From UBA8752 sp002336475 (GTDB taxonomy: Bacteria; Bacteroidota; Bacteroidia; Flavobacteriales_D; Sanyastnellaceae): a stretch of 64,000 nucleotides of DNA. A program made the position numbers and the translations under genes. The notes under the pieces are model-generated. The model searched no databases. It was not told where the DNA came from and worked only from the letters and a program-made list of their open reading frames with translations. The stretch spans positions 2,666,001 to 2,730,000 of the forward strand of contig OX044365.1 in assembly GCA_943846755.1 (NCBI GenBank). The letters are read 5' to 3'. Numbering within the stretch: the first letter of the stretch is position 1; the number at the start of each line of letters is the position of its first letter. Of this stretch, positions 32,076 to 38,655 are shown one piece after another.

Positions 32076-33242
32076 ATGCGCGTGCTTCACTTGGCCAGTT
32101 GGCACCCCAATAAGGTGCATTCACAATTGGGGAATTTTGTCCGAAGACACATTGAAGCACTGCCCAAGCAAGCAGAAGGGACCGTTTTGCATGTTTGGCC
32201 GGCTGACCGCAGTGCATCAGACCGCATGGATCCTGGTTTGGGTATCAGTGGCAGAGGTTTACTGGAGACCCGTTTCGCTTATGTCAGTGATTTCGCGCCT
32301 CGGCGATGGCGCATGGAGCGCGGATACATGGGTTTAATTCGGGAGCTGCATGCCGAGGGTTTCGAACCGGATCTCATCCATTTGCACATAGCTGCTGAGG
32401 CTGCAAGGCCCGCATTGAATGCAGCAAAACTGTGGAATGTGCCGTTGGTGGTGTCGGAGAATTGGACCGCGTACCATGCTGAACATGGACGGAGCTTTCG
32501 TGCCAAGGAGGAGCGGGCAGTCCGAAAAGTCTTGGCTGCGGCAGCATTGCACCTTCCTGTTTCTGAGCATTTGGGAAGGGCCATGGGGCGGTATGCACCT
32601 GGTGTGCCATCAAGGGTGATTCCCAACGTTGTGGATGGCCGTTTTGATGGGGCTCTTGGCAAGCGTTCAGCCGATGGGCCATTGCGCTTGCTTCATGTGA
32701 GTTCGATGGTAGATGCCCACAAGGACATTCGTGGCATGATCAGGGGAGTGGGGGCAGCGGTGAGCTCCGGGGCTGATGTGGTGATGGATTGTCTGGGTGG
32801 AGCTGGAGCGGGGGGGAGGGAAATTGCGGATTACCGCAACCTTGCGGTGTCATTGGGCTTGGGTGAGCGGGTACGTTTCTTGGGTCCAGCCGCTGTAGAT
32901 GAGGTGGTGGTGGCGATGCAAGCAGCGGATGCCTTTGTGCTGTTCAGTCGCTATGAAAACTTGCCTTGTGTTTTACTGGAAGCGTGGATGACGGGATTGC
33001 CTGTAGTGGCTACAGATGTTGGAGGGGTGGGGGAGCACATCCGCGGCCACAAGGATTTGGGCGCATTGTTGGATGCAGGGGATGAAGAAGCCCTGGCAGA
33101 GGTTTTGGTGCAATGGGGAGCGCGCAAGCAAAAGGGGATGATGCCCGATGGTGTGGACATCGCCCAATACGCCCGTGCTCGTTTTTCAACCGAAGCTGTC
33201 GGCCAAGCTTACCTCGAAGCTTACCGTTCTGTATTGTCTTGA
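32076..33242 (+). CDS. Glycosyltransferase family 4-type
   Basis: GT-B fold glycosyltransferase, 388 residues, beginning MRVLHLASWHPNKVHSQLGN. The C-terminal Rossmann half has PLRLLHVSSMVDAHKDIRG and the nucleotide-sugar motif FVLFSRYENLPCVLLEAWM, then GLPVVATDVGGVGEHI. The E-x7-E pattern of retaining GT4 enzymes is recognisable (ENLPCVLLE). Donor and acceptor unknown; it may act in cell-surface polysaccharide synthesis, but no partner genes are present. It is divergent from the secreted protein gene and overlaps the convergent peptidase gene by 22 bases. Confidence 0.85.
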   Translation: MRVLHLASWHPNKVHSQLGNFVRRHIEALPKQAEGTVLHVWPADRSASDRMDPGLGISGRGLLETRFAYVSDFAPRRWRMERGYMGLIRELHAEGFEPDLIHLHIAAEAARPALNAAKLWNVPLVVSENWTAYHAEHGRSFRAKEERAVRKVLAAAALHLPVSEHLGRAMGRYAPGVPSRVIPNVVDGRFDGALGKRSADGPLRLLHVSSMVDAHKDIRGMIRGVGAAVSSGADVVMDCLGGAGAGGREIADYRNLAVSLGLGERVRFLGPAAVDEVVVAMQAADAFVLFSRYENLPCVLLEAWMTGLPVVATDVGGVGEHIRGHKDLGALLDAGDEEALAEVLVQWGARKQKGMMPDGVDIAQYARARFSTEAVGQAYLEAYRSVLS

Positions 33243-34033
33243 CCTTCTGGAAGGGCGAGGCCGTTCACAAACTCGGCCAGTACACGCAAGCTGTCTGCAG
33301 TCTCGGCACCACTAAATGGTGCGCGGGCCAAATCTCGAGTGTCAATCAGATGGTTGTAAGCGTTGAGCATGGGCCCTGAAGTCGGGAGGTAAGACCAGTG
33401 CCACCGTTCCAGTTCATACCCGGTGCGCCCGGTGGACTTGTCGTCGTAGACCTGGTGGAATCCAAACTCTCCTGCGTGTGCCGTCAGCCATGCATAGATC
33501 TGTGCCCCTTCACTTGAGGTAAACCAGCTGTTCTCGAAGCTGTTGAGGTCAATGTCGGTGCCCCAATGGTGGCGCGAAGCGCCGGGCATGGCGCTGTAGG
33601 TGAGGATGTCCCTGGCCTTGTCGAAGTCTTGCCAGCCCATGTATTGAGGGCGGTTCCATTTGCGCTCCCAGATGCCCCGCTGGTATTCGAAATTGCGCGT
33701 GGCACTGCGGATGATCAATTCAATGCCCGCTTGATCGGCTGCGGATTTCATGCGGCTGTAGGCCTCCAGCACTTCGCGGCGGAGGTAGATGCCTTCTTTG
33801 TCGGTCCATGCATCGGGAATCCGCTCAAATCCAGCGTGCTCAGCGGGATTGAATTGTCCAAGCAATTCATCGCGGGTGAACACACCGAGCGAGTCGGATG
33901 CGGAGGGCGACAGCAGGGAGGCGGGATGCTGGTCGGCCGAAACAGGGAGGGCCGATTGGACCTGTGGTTCACTGCACGTGCAGAAAGCGCCCAAAGCAAG
34001 CACTCCCAACGCCCACCTCCAAGAGGGCTTCAA
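33221..34033 (-). CDS. M15 family D-alanyl-D-alanine carboxypeptidase lipoprotein (VanY-like)
   Basis: A 270-residue protein with a lipoprotein-like leader (LGVLALGAFCTC). The M15B zinc peptidase domain shows IIRSATRNFEYQRGIWERKW, ASRHHWGTDIDLNSFEN (zinc His and Asp) and YELERWHWSYLP (catalytic Glu and zinc His). It would trim D-Ala-D-Ala peptides in periplasmic peptidoglycan. ATG 34033 overlaps the trxB stop, so it is the last gene of the trxB operon. Confidence 0.88.
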   Translation of the reverse strand: MKPSWRWALGVLALGAFCTCSEPQVQSALPVSADQHPASLLSPSASDSLGVFTRDELLGQFNPAEHAGFERIPDAWTDKEGIYLRREVLEAYSRMKSAADQAGIELIIRSATRNFEYQRGIWERKWNRPQYMGWQDFDKARDILTYSAMPGASRHHWGTDIDLNSFENSWFTSSEGAQIYAWLTAHAGEFGFHQVYDDKSTGRTGYELERWHWSYLPTSGPMLNAYNHLIDTRDLARAPFSGAETADSLRVLAEFVNGLALPEGQDNTER

Positions 34034-34983
34034 TGGAGGCCTTTTTGTGCGAGCCAGCGTTCAGCGTCCAACGCGGCCATGCATCCTGTGCCTGCAGCGG
34101 TAATGGCCTGTCTGTAAGTTTTGTCACAGGCATCCCCACTCCAGAATACGCCTTCCACATTGGTGTAAGCGGTTCCGGGATTCGCTGCGATGATGTACCC
34201 TTCTCCGTCGAGGTTGACCTGTCCGGCAAAAATGTCGGTGTTGGGCTTGTGACCAATGGCCAGGAAGAATCCGGTCACATCGATAGTGCTCTCCTCTTTG
34301 GAGACGTTGTTGAGCACCTTCACGCCTTCTACCTGCTCAGCGCCTAGGATGTCAACCGTCTCCGTATTGAAGTGAATTTCGATGTTGTCCATGCCCATCA
34401 CGCGGTGCTGCATCGCCTTAGAAGCGCGCATTTCATCGCGGCGCACGAGCATGTGAACCTTGGTGCACAACTTGGCGAGGTAGCTGGCTTCTTCGCACGC
34501 ACTGTCTCCTGCACCGACAACGGCCACTTCTTGGCCGCGGTAGAAGAATCCGTCGCACACGGCGCAAGCCGACACTCCTCCACCGTTGAGGCGCAGACGG
34601 GTTTCGCTCTCAAGGCCGAGCCACTTGGCGGAGGCTCCCGTGGAGATGATCACGCAGTCCGCACTCAACACGTGCTTTCCCTCTTCGATTTCGACGACCT
34701 TCTTGTCGCCGCTGAAGTCCACTTTGGTCACCCAACCGTTCCGCACATCGGTGTCAAACCGTTTGGCTTGGTTTTCGAGGTCCACCATCATGGCCGTGCC
34801 ATTGATGCCCTCGGCATAGCCGGGGAAATTGTCGACGTCTGTCGTTTCAGTGAGCTGGCCACCGGGCTGCATTCCCTGGTAGAGAACGGGCTTCATGTCC
34901 GCGCGAGCGGCATAAATGGCGGCGGTATATCCTGCGGGTCCCGATCCAATGATCAGGCATTTGACGTGTTCCTTGGCTTCCAT
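34030..34983 (-). CDS. trxB: Thioredoxin-disulfide reductase
   Basis: FAD/NADPH flavoenzyme (317 residues) that reduces thioredoxin. CLIIGSGPAGYTAAIYAARA binds FAD, SACAVCDGFFYRGQ carries the redox CxxC, AVVGAGDSACEEASYLAK binds NADPH, and FWSGDACDKTYRQAITAAGT closes the FAD site. ATG 34983 gives the family N-terminus. It starts 11 bases after the pseudouridine synthase gene and overlaps the VanY-like gene by 4 bases. It likely also feeds the Cys-type peroxidase found at 26.4 kb. Confidence 0.95.
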   Translation of the reverse strand: MEAKEHVKCLIIGSGPAGYTAAIYAARADMKPVLYQGMQPGGQLTETTDVDNFPGYAEGINGTAMMVDLENQAKRFDTDVRNGWVTKVDFSGDKKVVEIEEGKHVLSADCVIISTGASAKWLGLESETRLRLNGGGVSACAVCDGFFYRGQEVAVVGAGDSACEEASYLAKLCTKVHMLVRRDEMRASKAMQHRVMGMDNIEIHFNTETVDILGAEQVEGVKVLNNVSKEESTIDVTGFFLAIGHKPNTDIFAGQVNLDGEGYIIAANPGTAYTNVEGVFWSGDACDKTYRQAITAAGTGCMAALDAERWLAQKGLH

Positions 34984-34994
34984 AGGGGGCAAAT

Positions 34995-35777
34995 TTACTG
35001 CCCCAAGCGCGGGTCTGAGCCGCTCTGCAGGACCTTTTCGTCCAATTCGAGCATCTTGTCCCACAGGTTGTCCTCTGGGGGTGGTGCGACGATGCGAATT
35101 ACTTCGCGTCTGGTGGGGTGAACGAATTCAATTCGACGTGCATGCAGGTGAATCGAAGCATTGTCATTGGTTCGCCTAGCACCGTACTTGATGTCTCCTT
35201 TGATGGGGCATCCCATGGAGGAGAGGGTGACGCGAATTTGGTGGTGACGTCCGGTTTTGGGGTGGACTTCAATGAAGTTGTAATGGTCTCCCTTCCCCAA
35301 TAAATAGTACTTGAGTTCGGATTCCTTGCGGCCATCTCCGGGACGGTCGTGGGCGTAGCTCTTGTTGCGCTCTTGGTTCTTCTTGAGCCAATTGATCACA
35401 TGCCCTTCCTCTTCTGGAGGCGTCCCTTTGACCACCGCCCAATAGGTCTTGGCGACTTCGCGGTGTTTGAACGCCTTCATCATGCGGCTGAGGCACTTTG
35501 AGGTTTTGGCATACAGGATCACACCGCTGACAGGGCGGTCGATCCTGTGGATGGTGCCAAGCCAAGCTTCGCCCGGCTTTTCGTACTTGATGCGCAGGTA
35601 TTCGCGGATGACATTGTCGAGGGTCCTGTCGTTGGTGATGTCTCCTTGGACGATGTCGCTGGACCGCTTGTTGACTGCAATGAGGTGGTTGTCCTCAAAC
35701 AGTATTTCCAAAGTCTCTGGGGTGCTCATCACGATGGGCACCTTGGGCTTGTGGGCGAAGGTTTTGCCCTCGGCCAT
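34995..35777 (-). CDS. RluA/RluD family pseudouridine synthase
   Basis: RNA pseudouridine synthase of 260 residues without an S4 domain. The catalytic Asp lies in TIHRIDRPVSGVILYAKT; ILFEDNHLIAVNKRSSDIVQ opens the domain, and LKYYLLGKGDHYNFIEVHPK, TGRHHQIRVTLSSMGCPI and GDIKYGARR follow. Target RNA is not evident; the short form resembles RluC/TruC-type paralogues. ATG 35777 overlaps the panB stop (ATGA). Confidence 0.88.
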   Translation of the reverse strand: MAEGKTFAHKPKVPIVMSTPETLEILFEDNHLIAVNKRSSDIVQGDITNDRTLDNVIREYLRIKYEKPGEAWLGTIHRIDRPVSGVILYAKTSKCLSRMMKAFKHREVAKTYWAVVKGTPPEEEGHVINWLKKNQERNKSYAHDRPGDGRKESELKYYLLGKGDHYNFIEVHPKTGRHHQIRVTLSSMGCPIKGDIKYGARRTNDNASIHLHARRIEFVHPTRREVIRIVAPPPEDNLWDKMLELDEKVLQSGSDPRLGQ

Positions 35778-36592
35778 CAGTACTGCTCGTTTTCGTTGGG
35801 GAAATCCTTGGCGCGAACGTCCGAGACGTACTGCCCGATGGCGTCGTGCATCTGCTGTCCCATGTCCAAGTAACGGCGCAAGAAGCGCGGTGAAAAGTCT
35901 TGGGTGATGCCCAGCATATCCGGCAACACGAGCACCTGACCATCGCACCCTGCGCCCGCGCCAATGCCAATGGTGGGCACATGCAGGCTCTCGCTGACGG
36001 CCGTGGCCAAAGCGGCAGGCACTTTTTCGAGCACGAGGCTAAAGCAGCCGATCTCTTCGAGGAGCTTGGCGTTGGCCTTGAGCTCGTTGGCTTCCTCTTC
36101 TTCTTTGGCCCGCACGGTGTAGGTGCCAAACTTGTAAATGCTCTGCGGGGTAAGCCCCAGGTGGCCCATCACCGGAATACCAGCCGTGAGGATGCGTTCG
36201 ATGCTTTCGCGGACTTCGGCACCGCCTTCGAGCTTCACCGCATGGGCTCCGCTTTCCTTCATGATGCGGATGGCGCTGTTGAGCGCTTCCTTGGAGTTTC
36301 CTTGGTATGTGCCGAAGGGCAGATCGACCACTACGAGGGCTTTCTTGGCTGCCCGCACCACACCAGCGGCGTGGTAAATCATTTGGTCGAGCGTAATGGG
36401 CAGGGTGGTCTCGTGACCGGCCATCACGTTGGAGGCGCTGTCGCCCACGAGGATCACATCGACCCCTGCACCATCGACGATGCGGGCCATCGAATAATCG
36501 TAGGCGGTCAGCATGGCGATTTTCTCACCGTTGTGCTTCATTTCCTGCAGCACCTGTGTGGTGATGCGCTTGGCGGAGGCGTGTACAGACAT
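35777..36592 (-). CDS. panB: 3-methyl-2-oxobutanoate hydroxymethyltransferase
   Basis: First enzyme of pantothenate synthesis: it transfers a hydroxymethyl group from methylene-THF to 2-oxoisovalerate. At 271 residues it is standard length. KIAMLTAYDYSMARIVDGAG, VILVGDSASNVMAGHETT, VVVDLPFGTYQ, AVKLEGGAEV, PVMGHLGLTPQSI and the catalytic Glu region CFSLVLEKVPAALA are visible. It is co-oriented with alkB (11-base gap) and the pseudouridine synthase (4-base overlap). Confidence 0.95.
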   Translation of the reverse strand: MSVHASAKRITTQVLQEMKHNGEKIAMLTAYDYSMARIVDGAGVDVILVGDSASNVMAGHETTLPITLDQMIYHAAGVVRAAKKALVVVDLPFGTYQGNSKEALNSAIRIMKESGAHAVKLEGGAEVRESIERILTAGIPVMGHLGLTPQSIYKFGTYTVRAKEEEEANELKANAKLLEEIGCFSLVLEKVPAALATAVSESLHVPTIGIGAGAGCDGQVLVLPDMLGITQDFSPRFLRRYLDMGQQMHDAIGQYVSDVRAKDFPNENEQY

Positions 36593-36603
36593 GGTCTTGC
36601 AAG

Positions 36604-37191
36604 TTAAGTCCCGCCACCACGGAAATGGCGGAAGGTGAGGTTCAATCGGGGCGCATCGATCCGCGCCCGCCGAGGGAGGGCATGTTCGTGGTCCAATTGC
36701 AGGTGCTCCATGGACAGGAGATCGCCATGGCCCAAGGGCACGGTCCAAGTTTCTCGGGTGGTGCGGTGTCTGATTTTGAAGTCGCGTTGGGCACCCAGAC
36801 TCACTGAGGCAATGATGGCGGGGTCGATTTCCCGTTCATTGTCCCGGTGCCAACCCATGGCGTCCTGTCCATTGCGGTAGAGGTTGCACAATATGGCGTC
36901 GAACTCCCGGCATTTTAAAGTTCTGGAAATAAGCTTATTGAGGCCCTGAAGGTCAACTGGGATCTGGGCCGAAGGCCAGGCAATAGAGCTGTAGGTATAG
37001 GCGGGGCCAAACCAGGCTGTGAGCCGGGGTTCGTCATGGGTTTTGCCATAGACGGTGATGCGGTTTTGCTGCCAAGGGATGCTGTTGGTCCAATTATCTA
37101 GAGATTCAGACTGCAGCAGGCCGGGCCAATGCCGACATCGGGCCACATGCCCACTTTCCAAGGGGGCTTCGATTGGGGTTAGGCTGTCCAC
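36604..37191 (-). CDS. alkB: AlkB-type 2-oxoglutarate/Fe(II) dioxygenase
   Basis: DNA/RNA alkylation repair dioxygenase, 195 residues from a GTG at 37191, like ALKBH2/3-type bacterial homologues. NRITVYGKTHDEPRLTAWFG opens the fold. GQDAMGWHRDNEREIDPAII carries the HxD metal ligands, and LDHEHALPRRARIDAPRLNL with LTFRHF gives the distal His and the 2OG-binding Arg. It removes 1-methyladenine and 3-methylcytosine lesions. The start is uncertain because no internal ATG precedes the conserved core; the GTG overlaps the antiporter gene end by 13 bases. Confidence 0.87.
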   Translation of the reverse strand: MDSLTPIEAPLESGHVARCRHWPGLLQSESLDNWTNSIPWQQNRITVYGKTHDEPRLTAWFGPAYTYSSIAWPSAQIPVDLQGLNKLISRTLKCREFDAILCNLYRNGQDAMGWHRDNEREIDPAIIASVSLGAQRDFKIRHRTTRETWTVPLGHGDLLSMEHLQLDHEHALPRRARIDAPRLNLTFRHFRGGGT

Positions 37192-38159
37192 GTGAGCGCG
37201 ATGTAGGCCACATAGACCAGCACAAACAATCCGCCTTGCCAACGTCCCATTCGAGGAACCTTCAGGCCTCCAAGCAGCGCCAGGGGAATCAAGGCACCTG
37301 CGGTGCCCAACATCCACCAAATGTCCCAGCTCAGGACCGACGCTTCTATGGGGAGTGGGGTGATGGTGGCCGTGGTGCCCAGCACCAAAAGCAGGTTAAA
37401 GAGGTTGGACCCGACCACATTGCCGATGGCCAGGTCAGACTGGCCGCGCATGGCGGCGATGCCTGATGCCACAAGTTCGGGGACGCTGGTGCCAAAGGCG
37501 ACAATGGTCAGCCCAACAACGCGGTTGCTTACCCCAAAGTCCAAGGCCATCCTTCTGGCTCCATCCACAAACCCTTCCGAGCCCAAATAAAGTCCGGCCA
37601 TGCCCAGGATCAACACGCCAACCAGAGCCAGGGGAGACCACGTGGCCCATTGGCTCGCTTCGGTCAATTCCCCATCGTCTTCGTCCTGCTTTTCCTGTCT
37701 TTGAGAGCGCCAGTAGAGGTTGCCCAGAAAAGCGGCCATCAAGACCAAGCCCGCGATGCCTTCGTTCCGGGAAATCTCCAGGTCGGCTGCTGCGGCAACA
37801 AAAAGCAGGCTCATTCCCACCATGAGGGGGATGTCAAGACGCATGGCCATGCGGTCTACCACCACTGGGCTCACCAGCGCCGTGAGTCCCAGAATCAAGG
37901 CGAGGTTGGCCACATTGGAGCCGATCACATTGCCCACCGACAATCCGGGATTGCCATCCAGGGCTGCCTGAACAGAAGCAAACAGCTCAGGGGCCGATGT
38001 TCCCATGCTGACCACGGTAAGCCCAATGATCAGGGGCGGAATGTTGGCCTTTAAGGCCAGGGCGGCTGCCCCGCGGACCAAGAGTTCGCCTCCTCCAACC
38101 AAGAGCGCCAGCCCCATGAGCAGTGCCAGGACAGCAGGAATGTGGGCCAACGCGTCCAT
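37179..38159 (-). CDS. Calcium/sodium antiporter (CaCA family, YrbG-like)
   Basis: Cation antiporter of 326 residues with ten or so membrane helices in two inverted halves. Each half shows the alpha-repeat: GLTVVSMGTSAPELFASVQA with GNVIGSNVANLALILG, then GLTIVAFGTSVPELVASGIA with GNVVGSNLFNLLLVLG. An acidic cytosolic loop (RQEKQDEDDGELTE) separates the halves. It exchanges Ca2+ (or other cations) for Na+ or H+. It directly follows tatA with a single-base junction. Confidence 0.93.
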   Translation of the reverse strand: MDALAHIPAVLALLMGLALLVGGGELLVRGAAALALKANIPPLIIGLTVVSMGTSAPELFASVQAALDGNPGLSVGNVIGSNVANLALILGLTALVSPVVVDRMAMRLDIPLMVGMSLLFVAAAADLEISRNEGIAGLVLMAAFLGNLYWRSQRQEKQDEDDGELTEASQWATWSPLALVGVLILGMAGLYLGSEGFVDGARRMALDFGVSNRVVGLTIVAFGTSVPELVASGIAAMRGQSDLAIGNVVGSNLFNLLLVLGTTATITPLPIEASVLSWDIWWMLGTAGALIPLALLGGLKVPRMGRWQGGLFVLVYVAYIALTWTA

Positions 38160-38537
38160 TTACTGGGCTTGTTCTTGAGGGTTTGTGTCCGCCCCGGCGT
38201 CATCGCCCGGCTCCGTTGCGCTGGTGGGCGCTTTTTTGTTGGTGGCTTTTGGTGGCGCGCCATCCGAAGGAACGCCGGTGCTGGAACGCGGCGTTCCTGT
38301 TGGGGCGTTCATGGCTTCTTCAAAGCCCTTGGTGGCTGCATTGACAGGGTCTCGGAAAGCGGCAGCACCTTTCCGGATGTCGTCGGTTCCACTCAGGATT
38401 TCGCGTTGGATGTCCTGCTGGGCGTCGCGCACCTGGCGCATGAACTTCCCCATAGACTGCGCGACGGAAGGCAGGCCCTTGGTGCCAAACAGCAGCAGGT
38501 AAATGAGGAGGATGAATACGATTTCTGTCGTGCCCAT
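38160..38537 (-). CDS. tatA: Twin-arginine translocase subunit TatA/TatE
   Basis: A 125-residue protein with one N-terminal membrane helix (EIVFILLIYLLLFGTKGLP), the amphipathic helix VAQSMGKFMRQVRDAQQD and a charged, disordered Pro/Thr-rich tail. These match TatA/E subunits of the Tat exporter for folded proteins; the Phe-Gly hinge (LFGTKGLPSV) is present. No tatC is in the window. First gene of a leftward run to vanY. A TACCTTTG box lies 8-15 bases before the ATG. Confidence 0.88.
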   Translation of the reverse strand: MGTTEIVFILLIYLLLFGTKGLPSVAQSMGKFMRQVRDAQQDIQREILSGTDDIRKGAAAFRDPVNAATKGFEEAMNAPTGTPRSSTGVPSDGAPPKATNKKAPTSATEPGDDAGADTNPQEQAQ

Positions 38538-38544
38538 TGCGCTT

Positions 38545-38552
38545 CAAAGGTA
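38545..38552 (-). promoter_or_regulatory. Candidate -7 box for tatA operon
   Basis: On the minus strand TACCTTTG (38552-38545) matches TANNTTTG. The predicted start would be only a base or two before the tatA ATG, implying a nearly leaderless mRNA. No good -33 element was found. Confidence 0.35.
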
Positions 38553-38605
38553 GCCGTGTCGAAACGGACTTACGGCGGCTGGGGGATGGACCCTGAAAGG
38601 CAGCA

Positions 38606-38633
38606 AAAAGCCCCGCTCGGTGGCGGGGCTTTT
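38606..38633. terminator. GCCCCGC/GCGGGGC terminator after the 965-residue secreted protein
   Basis: AAAAGCCCCGC (38606-38616) pairs with GCGGGGCTTTT (38623-38633) around TCGGTG. It is symmetric and can act on both strands. It lies 23 bases past the stop at 38656 of the leftward secreted protein gene. The same 28 bases recur at 41682-41709. Confidence 0.88.
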
Positions 38634-38655
38634 CTCAAGTTGTTCTTGCGCGCAT

